Source: Candidatus Dormiibacterota bacterium (GTDB lineage Bacteria > Chloroflexota > Dormibacteria > Dormibacterales > Dormibacteraceae). Taken from it: a DNA stretch of 42,038 nt. The first letter of the stretch is position 1, and each line of letters starts with the position of its first letter. The notes below the pieces were generated by a model. That model was not told the origin of the DNA. It ran no database searches and saw only the letters and a list, made by a program, of their open reading frames with translations. The stretch is from NCBI GenBank assembly GCA_955652675.1, contig CATPBP010000039.1, positions 1-42,038 on the forward strand, written 5' to 3'. Below are positions 34,873-42,038 of this stretch, piece after piece. A program made the position numbers and the translations under genes.

Positions 34873-34893
34873 AGAGCCTTGCGAGGTGGCCGG

Positions 34894-34899
34894 TAAACT
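34894..34899 (+). promoter_or_regulatory. Possible -10 element of alaS
   Basis: TAAACT lies 11 nt before the GTG of alaS and would give a leader of only a few bases. No clear -35 is seen. Confidence 0.35.
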
Positions 34900-34910
34900 T
34901 ACGCAGTTCT

Positions 34911-37439
34911 GTGACCGGGCCTGAAATTCGCCAACGCTTTCTACAGCATTTCCAGCGCCGGGAGCACCTGATTCTGGACAGCGCGCCCCTTGTCCCCGCG
35001 GACGACCCGACGACGCTGTTCATCTCGGCCGGAATGCAGCCGCTACAGCCCTATTTCAAGGGCCTGCGGCCGCCGCCCGCACCCCGCCTGGCCTCCTGCC
35101 AGAAGTGTTTTCGAACGGGCGATCTAGAGGAGGTCGGCCGGACCGACCGGCACAACACGTTCTTCGAGATGCTGGGCAACTTCGCCCCAACCGGAGACTA
35201 CTTCAAAGAGCGGGCGATCCCCTGGGCCTGGGAGCTGACGACGGACCGAGAGCGCGGCCTGGGATTGCCCAAAGACCGCCTGCGGGTGACCACCCACCCC
35301 ACGGACGAGGAGGCCCGGGAAGTCTGGCGGCGGGAGACGGACGTCAGGCCCGACTGGGTCTACGAGAACGCCGAGAACTGGTGGGGGCTGGAGCTGGGAC
35401 CCTGCGGACCTGACTCGGAGCTCTGGTGGGATCGCGGTCCCGAGGTCGGATGCGGCCAACCGGACTGCTACCCGGACCATTGCGAGCGCTTCCTCGAGTT
35501 CTGGAACCTGGTCTTCCCGCAGTTCGACAAGCAGCCGGACGGCAGTCTGCCGCCGCTGCCTCGCCCGGCCATCGACACCGGGATGGGCCTGGAGAGGATC
35601 TCCTCGATACTCCAGGGGGTCCCCAGCGTCTTCGAGACCGACCTCTTGACCCCACTGATGGACTTCGTCCGCGAGTCCGCGCAGCGGCGAAGCCAGCTCT
35701 CCGAGCGCGTGGTGGCCGATCACATCCGGGGAATGACCATGGTGATCGGCGACGGGGTGCTCCCTGGCAACGAGGGCCGGGGCTACGTGCTCCGGCGCGT
35801 CATCCGCCGGGCGGCGCTCCACGCGCGCCGGCTTGGAATGTCCCGTGCCCTGCCTGACGGCGTCCACGCCGTGGTCGAGCTGATGCGAGACAGGTATCCC
35901 TACCTGGTCGACCGCGAGGATGCGATCGGAGCCGCCGTGGCCGCGGAGTCCGAGGCTTTCGATCGCACGCTGGAGCGTGGCATGGAGCTCTTCGAGCAGA
36001 TCGCCGCCAGGCACGGGGAGATACCGGGCGACGAGGCGTTCAGGCTGCACGACACCTTCGGCTTCCCGCTGGAGCTGACGCGGGAGCTGGCCGCCGAACG
36101 AGAGCTGCCCGTGGACGAAGCGGGCTTCGAGACCGCGATGCAGCAGCAGCGGACGCGCTCGCGTGGCTCGATCCAGCAGCGCTGGGCGGACCTGCGCTCG
36201 CTGCCTGCTTCAGAGTTCACCGGCTACGACGAGCTGGAGAGCGAGGCCCTGGTGACCGGGCTGCGCCGGGAGGGGGCCGACGTCTCCCAGGCGAGCGAGG
36301 GCGATGAGGTGGAGGTGTACCTGGATCGCTCGCCTTTCTACGCCGAGTCGGGAGGCCAGGTGGGCGACACCGGGCGCCTGCTCGGGCCGGACGGAGAGGT
36401 CCAGGTGGATGACACCAAGCGGCCCTACGAGGGCGTGATCGCGCATCTGGGACGCGTCCGCATCGGGCGGCTCGAGCTGGGCGATCGGGTCCAGGCCCGG
36501 ATCGACGGGGGGCGGCGCCGCCAGATCATGCGCCACCACACGGCCACACACCTGCTCAACAAGGCGCTGGAGGAGCTCACCGGGGAACGCAACCTGCAGC
36601 GCGGATCCTGGGTGGGGCCTGACCACACCACGTTCGACTTCGCCTCCCAGCGGTCGCTGGACGAGGATGACCTGGCGCGGCTCAACGCTCAGGTGAACGA
36701 GCAGGTTCGGGCCGCGCTCCCACTTCACGCCCGCGTGCTGCCATACGAGGAGGCGGTCGCCACCGGCGCCACCCACCTCTTCGAAGAGAAGTACGGCGAT
36801 CGAGTGCGCGTGGTCTGCTTCGGGGACTGGACCTGCGAGTTCTGCGGCGGCACGCACGTGTCCAACAGCGCCGACGTGGGTCCCGCGCTGATCACCTCTG
36901 AATCGAGCATCGGCCAGGGACTGCGCCGGATCGACATGACGGTCGGCGAGCCGGCCGAGTCGCTCGTGCGCAGGCGCCTGGGTCAGCTTGGAGCGCTTGC
37001 GCGCTCGCTCGGCGTCCCGGTCGATCAGGCGGAGGCGCGGGTGGCCGAGATCCGGCGTGAGCTGAAGGAGTCGGAGCGCCAGCTCGAGCGGCTGCGAGAC
37101 GAGCTTCGCGCCGCCCACCTCAAGGGGGCGCAGGGAGGACCGCGCCGCCGGGAGGCGAGCGTGCCGCTGGCGCTCGAAGAAGTGCCCGCGGATGGCGACC
37201 ACGACCTGCGCGGTTGGGCCGATCGGTTCCTGGAATTTCTAGGCGGGTCCGGTGTGGTGGTGGTGTCCAGCGCCGACAACTTCGTCGTCAAGGTCTCGCG
37301 CGACCTCGCCGGCCAGCACCCGGCGACCGGCCTGGTGCCGCTTATCGGCCGCGGCGGAGGCAGGCCCGAGATGGCGCAGGGCAAGCTCACCAAACCAGCG
37401 CCGGAGGCGTTCGACCTCGTGGAGGCTGCGTTGAAGTGA
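34911..37439 (+). CDS. alaS: Alanyl-tRNA synthetase
   Basis: Class II synthetase of 842 residues. Catalytic domain: PTTLFISAGMQPLQPYFKG, CFRTGDLEEVGRTDRHNTFF, EMLGNFAPTGDYFKE. Editing domain: zinc ligands in RHHTATHLLNKAL (about residue 540) and CEFCGGTHV (Cys about 645). A coiled coil follows (about 700-740), then the C-Ala domain ending GRGGGRPEMAQGKL. Slightly shorter than the usual 870-880. The GTG start is close to a TAAACT hexamer. The stop overlaps the FtsA-like gene's GTG, opening a tightly coupled chain that runs to mltG. Confidence 0.97.
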   Translation: MTGPEIRQRFLQHFQRREHLILDSAPLVPADDPTTLFISAGMQPLQPYFKGLRPPPAPRLASCQKCFRTGDLEEVGRTDRHNTFFEMLGNFAPTGDYFKERAIPWAWELTTDRERGLGLPKDRLRVTTHPTDEEAREVWRRETDVRPDWVYENAENWWGLELGPCGPDSELWWDRGPEVGCGQPDCYPDHCERFLEFWNLVFPQFDKQPDGSLPPLPRPAIDTGMGLERISSILQGVPSVFETDLLTPLMDFVRESAQRRSQLSERVVADHIRGMTMVIGDGVLPGNEGRGYVLRRVIRRAALHARRLGMSRALPDGVHAVVELMRDRYPYLVDREDAIGAAVAAESEAFDRTLERGMELFEQIAARHGEIPGDEAFRLHDTFGFPLELTRELAAERELPVDEAGFETAMQQQRTRSRGSIQQRWADLRSLPASEFTGYDELESEALVTGLRREGADVSQASEGDEVEVYLDRSPFYAESGGQVGDTGRLLGPDGEVQVDDTKRPYEGVIAHLGRVRIGRLELGDRVQARIDGGRRRQIMRHHTATHLLNKALEELTGERNLQRGSWVGPDHTTFDFASQRSLDEDDLARLNAQVNEQVRAALPLHARVLPYEEAVATGATHLFEEKYGDRVRVVCFGDWTCEFCGGTHVSNSADVGPALITSESSIGQGLRRIDMTVGEPAESLVRRRLGQLGALARSLGVPVDQAEARVAEIRRELKESERQLERLRDELRAAHLKGAQGGPRRREASVPLALEEVPADGDHDLRGWADRFLEFLGGSGVVVVSSADNFVVKVSRDLAGQHPATGLVPLIGRGGGRPEMAQGKLTKPAPEAFDLVEAALK

Positions 37440-38695
37440 GTCAGTTCAAATTTCTCAAGAGCCGCGACGACTACTACCGTCACTTCACGGCGCTCGACGT
37501 CGGCACCGAGCTGATCAAGGTACTGGTGGTCCGGCGCGACGGCCCGGTCGGCCACGTGCTGGGGGTTGGGCGTGAGCCACAACACCCGGATGCCATGGAG
37601 AACGGCGCCATCTCCAACCTGGACCTGGTGATCAACGCTTGCGACCGCGCCCTTGAAGCCGCCGAGGACATGGCGGGGACCGTCCCCGGCCAGGCGGTCA
37701 TCGGGATCGCCGGAGAGCTGGTGAAGGGCTTCTCGTCCTCGATCGCCTACCCCAGGGAGCGGCCAACCGTCAACGTCCGAGAGTCCGAGCTTCGCAACAT
37801 GCTGCAGCTGGTGGAGCGCCGCGCCCTCAGGGAGGCGCAGCATCTGCTCGAGCTGGAGCGATCCTACGGCGAGGTGGAGGCCAGGCTCGTCCACTCAGCA
37901 ATCACCCAGGTCCGCATGGACGGCTATCCGGTCACCAACCCGGTGGGATTCCAGGGCCGCAACCTCGAGGTCACCGTCTTCAACACTTTCGCGCCGATGA
38001 CCCAGGTCTCGGCCGTCGAGACCCTGGCGCGCGAGCTGGACCTGGAGATCGCCGCCATGGTGGCGCATCCCTACGCGCTGGCGCGCGCCTGTGCAGCCGA
38101 CGACGCCTGGGAGCAGGGCGGCGTCTTCGTCGACGTCGGCGGCGGTACCACGGACGTGGCGTTGCTGCGCGGCGGCGGGGTGGAGGGCACCCGGATGTTC
38201 AGCCTCGGCGGGCGCGCCTTCACGCGCCGCCTTGCCAAGGAGCTCGGGCTCTCGTACGAGGAGGCGGAAGCGCGAAAGCTGCGCCACGCCGAAGGCCTGC
38301 TGGTCCCGGAGCAGGACGTTCAGGTGAGCCGGCTCCTGCTCGCCGACGTCGAGGTCCAGCTGCGTGGACTGGCTCTCTGCCTTCGCGAGCTCGCCAGAGG
38401 AGAGGGCTTACCGACTAATATCTACCTCTGCGGCGGCGGAAGTCTGCTGCCCGAGCTGATGAACGAGCTTCGGAAGAATGCCTGGGCGGAGGGGTTGCCC
38501 TTCGCACGCGAACCAAACTCCCGGCTCCTCGGCCCGTACGAGGTGAGCAGCCTGATCGATTCGACAGGGCAGCTCACTTCGGCACAGGACGTGGGGCCGA
38601 TGGGCCTTGCCAATCACGGTCTCCGCCTCGAGTCGGAGGATCGGGATCTGGTCAGCTCGGTCATGCGCGGTGTGCTGAAGGCGATGAGGGCATGA
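37436..38695 (+). CDS. FtsA/PilM-like actin-fold ATPase
   Basis: A 419-residue protein of the FtsA/PilM branch of actin-like ATPases. Phosphate-1: FTALDVGTELIKVLVVRRDG. The 1C-like domain follows (MDGYPVTNPVGFQGRNLEVT), then phosphate-2 VFVDVGGGTTDVALLRGG and the adenosine loop IYLCGGGSLLPELM. FtsA tethers FtsZ to the membrane and PilM organises type IV pili. Here neither ftsZ nor pilNO is adjacent; the next gene encodes a membrane-spanning wall protein instead. The final residues (SSVMRGVLKAMRA) could form an amphipathic membrane helix, as in FtsA. The GTG start overlaps the alaS stop. Confidence 0.8.
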   Translation: MSQFKFLKSRDDYYRHFTALDVGTELIKVLVVRRDGPVGHVLGVGREPQHPDAMENGAISNLDLVINACDRALEAAEDMAGTVPGQAVIGIAGELVKGFSSSIAYPRERPTVNVRESELRNMLQLVERRALREAQHLLELERSYGEVEARLVHSAITQVRMDGYPVTNPVGFQGRNLEVTVFNTFAPMTQVSAVETLARELDLEIAAMVAHPYALARACAADDAWEQGGVFVDVGGGTTDVALLRGGGVEGTRMFSLGGRAFTRRLAKELGLSYEEAEARKLRHAEGLLVPEQDVQVSRLLLADVEVQLRGLALCLRELARGEGLPTNIYLCGGGSLLPELMNELRKNAWAEGLPFAREPNSRLLGPYEVSSLIDSTGQLTSAQDVGPMGLANHGLRLESEDRDLVSSVMRGVLKAMRA

Positions 38696-38723
38696 GCCCC
38701 GCCAGACCTGAGCGGTAGCTGAC

Positions 38724-40511
38724 TTGGCCGCGAACCCGATCTTCATCGAGACCGAGGAAGAGATCCCCGCGGTCATCGAGCGGATCAAGCGCACCGAGGC
38801 CTCCGAGGTCCCCCTGGTGCTGCCCGCGCGCTCACGCTTCGCCCAGAGCCGCTTCAACTTCCAGCTGCTCCGGGACTACGCGACCCGGATGGGCAAGCAC
38901 GTCGCCATCATCTCGCCCGACCCTGCGGTCCAGCGGATGGCGGAGGAGAGCGGGTTCACGGCCTATCGTGGAGTCGACCACTACGCACCTGTCCCCGAAA
39001 GCGTCGGGGAGACGCCCCCGACAGCGAAGGTCGTGCCTCTCCCGGCCCAGCCGGTCCAGCCGGCCGAAGTTGGCAATGTCCCCAAGAAGGTTTCGGTGCG
39101 CCTGGTCCCCCCCCTGATACCGGCTTCTCCTGCCGCCGGAGAACCCGGTTCGCCGTCCACCGGAGGAGGTGTGGTTTCCATCTCCCCGGCCGGGCAGACG
39201 TCCGCGCCGGCGCCCCCCGGGGCCGTCGAACCCACGCCGCCAGCGGTGCCCCCAGTCTCGGTCAGGCCGCGGCAGCCGCCCGTGCGCGTGGTGCCGCCGC
39301 CGGGCAAGGCCACCACATCCCGGCGGCCGCCGCGCATCAAGGTCACGGCGCCCAAGCCACTTCCTTCGCGACTGGCGGCCCAGCGGCCGAGCCGCATCAT
39401 CCTCTACGCCGGCGCCATGCTGGTGCTGGGCGTGGGCCTGGTCGCGATGGTCGTGTTCGTGCCCTCGGCCAAGGTCACCCTGGTGACCGAGGCGGCGCCC
39501 TACAACGCACCGGTGGAGGTCAGCGCCGAACCGAACAAGGCCCCAATCCGGGTACGGACGGTGGCCGTGAGCCGGGATGCCAGCGTCACTCAGAAGGCGA
39601 CCGGCGTGAAGACGATCCCCGGAGCCGTGGCGACAGGGACGGTCGCCTACACCAACAACTGTCCGACGGGATTCGTCGTGCCCGACGGGCAGGTGCTGGT
39701 GGGAGGACCAGTGCCGTTTGCGCAGAAGGGGGCGGTGACGATCCAGCCCAAGTCCGCATTCGGGCCCCCGGCGACTGCCGGGGCGCCGGCCGTCGCCAAG
39801 GCGCCGGGAGCGGCGGGCAACATCCCTGGAGGCGCGGTGACCCTGCAGCCCGCGGGCGATGCGGGAGGATGCGTCTCCGCGGTCCTCTCGGCGACCACCG
39901 GGGGCACCGACGAGCAGAAGAAGACGGTCGTCTCAACGACGGACTTCGCGGCGGCCCGCTCCACCATGGAGACCGGCCTCCGGAAGCAGGCGACCGACGA
40001 TCTCGCCAAGCAGGTCCAGTCCGGTGAAAAGCTGGCTGACCCACCCGTAACGCTAATTTCGGACTTCAAGCCCAGCAAGAAGGTGGACGACGAGGGCAGC
40101 GACTTCACGGCCACAATGACCCTGAAGCTGGAAGGCGCCTTCTACCAGGCGGACGAGGTCAACAGGGCCTTCGGCAGCTTGATCGAAAAGAGCCTGCCAG
40201 CCGGTCAGCAGCTCACTGGCAATAAGGCGAAGATCGACTACACGATCACCTCGGCCACCGCCGGAGGCCACCTGACTTTCAAGGGCACCGCGAACGCCTA
40301 CCTCGCACCCAAGCTGGACCTCAGCAAGGTCAAGAGCCAGCTGCCTGGGAAATCGACGACCAGGGCGCGGGCGGACCTGGCCAAGCTTCCCGGGGTTCGT
40401 TCGGTGCAGATCGACCAGTCGCCGTTCAAGCTGCCCGTCATGCCGCTGGCCGGCTCCCGAATAGACCTCCAGTACGTCGTCTCGCAGGCGCCGGCGGCCC
40501 GTTCGGGCTGA
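38724..40511 (+). CDS. Membrane-spanning baseplate-J/gp47-like wall protein
   Basis: A 595-residue protein with four parts. Residues 1-85 form a cytoplasmic alpha/beta domain (EEEIPAVIERIKRTEASEVP, LVLPARSRFAQSRFNFQLLR, HVAIISPDPAVQRMAEESGF). Residues 90-215 are a Pro-rich linker. About 225-246 is one membrane helix (ILYAGAMLVLGVGLVAMVVF). The rest is a large exterior part of strands resembling the baseplate J-like proteins annotated in Chloroflexota, Dormibacterota and candidate phyla (PGAVATGTVAYTNNCPTGFV). The family's role is not established. TTG start, 28 nt after the FtsA-like gene; the stop overlaps ruvX (TGATG). Confidence 0.72.
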   Translation: MAANPIFIETEEEIPAVIERIKRTEASEVPLVLPARSRFAQSRFNFQLLRDYATRMGKHVAIISPDPAVQRMAEESGFTAYRGVDHYAPVPESVGETPPTAKVVPLPAQPVQPAEVGNVPKKVSVRLVPPLIPASPAAGEPGSPSTGGGVVSISPAGQTSAPAPPGAVEPTPPAVPPVSVRPRQPPVRVVPPPGKATTSRRPPRIKVTAPKPLPSRLAAQRPSRIILYAGAMLVLGVGLVAMVVFVPSAKVTLVTEAAPYNAPVEVSAEPNKAPIRVRTVAVSRDASVTQKATGVKTIPGAVATGTVAYTNNCPTGFVVPDGQVLVGGPVPFAQKGAVTIQPKSAFGPPATAGAPAVAKAPGAAGNIPGGAVTLQPAGDAGGCVSAVLSATTGGTDEQKKTVVSTTDFAAARSTMETGLRKQATDDLAKQVQSGEKLADPPVTLISDFKPSKKVDDEGSDFTATMTLKLEGAFYQADEVNRAFGSLIEKSLPAGQQLTGNKAKIDYTITSATAGGHLTFKGTANAYLAPKLDLSKVKSQLPGKSTTRARADLAKLPGVRSVQIDQSPFKLPVMPLAGSRIDLQYVVSQAPAARSG

Positions 40512-40942
40512 TGCCCCGGGTCCTGGCTATCGACCCCGGGGAGAAGCGGGTGGGCGTGGCGGTGAGCGATCCCAGCGGCACCATCGCCCGTCCGCTCCGC
40601 TGGATCCCTGCGCAGCCTGAGGCCACGCTGCCGGAGCGCCTCACCATGCTCGCCACAGAGCAGGAGGCAGAGGAGCTCATCGTCGGCCTGCCGGCGCGGA
40701 TGGACGGTTCCGAGGGACCGGAGGCCCGCGCCGCACGGCAGCTCGCGAGGCGGCTCCGAGAAACCAGCGGCATGCCCGTTCACATGGTCGACGAACGCCT
40801 GACGAGCGTGGCCGCGGAAAGGGCGCTCATCGCCGCGGGCGAGAGGCGGGCGAGACGCCGCCAGCTCTCGGACCAGATCGCCGCCGCGCTGCTTCTGCAA
40901 GGGCATCTCGACGCCAGAGGAAGGTCTCGTGGAGGCCGATGA
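40511..40942 (+). CDS. ruvX: Holliday-junction resolvase-like RuvX/YqgF
   Basis: A 143-residue RNase H-fold protein of the YqgF family, linked to 16S rRNA 5' processing and anti-termination. Hallmarks: VLAIDPGEKRVGVAVSDPSG with the first catalytic Asp, IVGLPARMDGSEGPEAR, VHMVDERLTSVAAERAL, and the final Asp in SDQIAAALLLQGHL. Length is standard. The ATG overlaps the stop of the wall protein gene. The alaS-ruvX-DUF1292-mltG order is conserved in Firmicutes-like genomes. Confidence 0.94.
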   Translation: MPRVLAIDPGEKRVGVAVSDPSGTIARPLRWIPAQPEATLPERLTMLATEQEAEELIVGLPARMDGSEGPEARAARQLARRLRETSGMPVHMVDERLTSVAAERALIAAGERRARRRQLSDQIAAALLLQGHLDARGRSRGGR

Positions 40943-41147
40943 GCTCACGCTCGTCGACGAGGACGGCGTGGAACGCCGGTTCCGGCTCCACGACGCCTTC
41001 GACGTGGAGGGAGCGACCTACTATCTGGTCGAGGCCGTGAACGACCCGGATGAGGTGCTGCTGCTGAAGGAGCATATGGGGACCCTCGAGTCCGTGGAGG
41101 GAGAGGACTTCGATCGTGTCCTGGCCCTGCTGGAGGAGGAGGGTTGA
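40929..41147 (+). CDS. DUF1292 (YrzB-like) small protein
   Basis: A 72-residue acidic protein of DUF1292: ELTLVDEDGVERRFRLHDAF, then YYLVEA and a terminal LLEEEG. Genes of this family stand between ruvX and mltG in many Gram-positive genomes, and their function is unknown. The GTG start lies 14 nt inside ruvX, and the stop overlaps the TTG of mltG. Identification rests on context as much as on sequence. Confidence 0.83.
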   Translation: MEADELTLVDEDGVERRFRLHDAFDVEGATYYLVEAVNDPDEVLLLKEHMGTLESVEGEDFDRVLALLEEEG

Positions 41148-42038
41148 AGAAGCTGATCGTGCTCGTCCTGCTCCTTGCCGGCTGCGGCTACGCCGGCAGC
41201 CAGGGCTACGACTGGCTCAACCAGCAGGTTCGAACCCCGATGTCAGTGCGCTCGCAGCCGGTGACCCTCCACATCGACGAAGGGGAGTCGCCCGACCAGC
41301 TGGCCCAGGACCTCCAGGCCAAGGGCCTGATCCGGAACAAGGACGTGTTCATCTACTACCTGCGCTACACCGGGGCGCGAAGCCGGCTCCAGGCGGGCGA
41401 CTTCGTGCTCGACCGCAACATGAGCATGGCGCAGATCACCGACGAGCTCCAGAACAGCAAGCCCAGCCAGGCGGCGGTGCAGTTTCCCGAGGGCTACACC
41501 CTCCAGCTGATGTCGCAGGCCGCCGCGCGAGCCGGCCTGGGAAGCGCCGCCGAGTACGTCGCGGCGGCCAACGACAAGAGCTGGCGCTATGCGTTCCTGG
41601 GAGACAGGCCTGCCGGCAGGAACCTCGAGGGGTTCCTCTTTCCAGACACCTACCGACTCGCCAAGTCGGCCACGGCCCGTGACCTGGTGAAGGTGCAGCT
41701 GGACCGCTTCGACCAGGTGTTCAGCCCTGATCTGCGGGCGCAGGCCGGCAAATCGACCGCGGCTCGGCCGGCGGTCAGCATGTACGACCTGATAATCCTG
41801 GCCTCCATGACCGAGAGAGAGGTCAACAAGGACCCCGACCGTGCGACAGTGTGCGGCATCTACTACAACCGCCTGGCCCAGGACATGCTCCTCCAGGTTG
41901 ACGCGACAGTGCTCTACGGGCTCGGCAAGTGGCACGAGAATGTGACCAGGCCCGAGACTCTTCAGGACACGCCGTACAACACCTACCTGCACAAGGGCCT
42001 GCCGCCCGGGCCGATCTCGAACCCTGGCCTGGCCACGA
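41144..42038 (+). CDS. mltG: Endolytic transglycosylase MltG (YceG), 3' end outside window
   Basis: MltG cleaves nascent glycan strands in the periplasm or outer membrane face and sets chain length. The first 298 residues are in the window. A LysM-like region (LHIDEGESPDQLAQDLQAKG) comes first. The catalytic core has ILASMTEREV with the likely catalytic Glu224 and the hallmark YNTYLHKGLPPGPISNPG. Instead of the usual anchoring membrane helix the N-terminus looks like a short lipoprotein signal, MKKLIVLVLLLAGC, with Cys14 as lipidation site. The TTG start at 41144 overlaps the DUF1292 stop (TTGA). No stop codon is reached before the window ends. Confidence 0.93.
   Translation, partial: MKKLIVLVLLLAGCGYAGSQGYDWLNQQVRTPMSVRSQPVTLHIDEGESPDQLAQDLQAKGLIRNKDVFIYYLRYTGARSRLQAGDFVLDRNMSMAQITDELQNSKPSQAAVQFPEGYTLQLMSQAAARAGLGSAAEYVAAANDKSWRYAFLGDRPAGRNLEGFLFPDTYRLAKSATARDLVKVQLDRFDQVFSPDLRAQAGKSTAARPAVSMYDLIILASMTEREVNKDPDRATVCGIYYNRLAQDMLLQVDATVLYGLGKWHENVTRPETLQDTPYNTYLHKGLPPGPISNPGLAT

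Overview
The window is a high-GC bacterial chromosome segment, densely packed with core housekeeping genes. It runs in one main direction (+), with three short minus-strand islands. Gene content and order (smc-ftsY, ylxM-ffh-rpsP-khpA-rimM-trmD-rplS-rnhB-yraN, comM-dprA-topA, rpsB-tsf-pyrH-frr-uppS-cdsA-dxr-rseP-ispG, rel-hisS-aspS, alaS-ruvX-DUF1292-mltG) are those of Terrabacteria-type genomes. YlxM, KhpA, a SigB-type sigma factor with anti-sigma partner, and a baseplate-J-like wall protein beside an FtsA-like ATPase suggest Candidatus Dormibacterota, Chloroflexota or a relative. No outer-membrane gene is seen. The lineage is an inference; no rRNA or tRNA gene was found to test it.

Layout. 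1-3084: 3' end of smc, ftsY and a PHP phosphoesterase. 3049-5637: minus-strand inositol-phosphatase and AsnC-like genes, a plus-strand methyltransferase, and a minus-strand LysM/lytic transglycosylase broken by two one-base shifts. 5744-10714: the ylxM-ffh and ribosome/RNA-maturation operon through rnhB-yraN. 10739-12638: minus-strand two-gene NHEJ module (ku and an ATP-dependent ligase). 12710-18257: a metallo-beta-lactamase-fold hydrolase, then comM-dprA-topA. 18412-26144: rpsB-tsf-pyrH-frr and the isoprenoid/lipid operon. 26145-26514: a 370-nt gene-free, highly foldable leader. 26515-32437: bifunctional rel, an MBL hydrolase, hisS-aspS. 32593-34846: small membrane/stress proteins, a degenerate anti-sigma factor and a SigB-type sigma factor. 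34911-42038: alaS in a tightly overlapping chain with an FtsA-like ATPase, a baseplate-J-like wall protein, ruvX, a DUF1292 protein and mltG (cut by the window end).

Regulation. Many first-in-transcript genes have a TANNNT -10 hexamer 6-9 nt before the start codon, which implies leaderless mRNAs. rnhB and comM share a more elaborate promoter with identical spacing (TTAACA-nn-CACT-n-TTG, 17 nt, TAGCCT), which hints at a common regulator of DNA-processing genes. Four gene borders carry related CCCTCC/GGGAGG palindromes.

Quality warning. pyrH contains an in-frame block (T9 followed by AATGATACG, then TAG) that matches the Illumina P5 flow-cell oligonucleotide. It is most probably an assembly artefact, not biology. 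The double frameshift in the LysM gene may be of the same kind.
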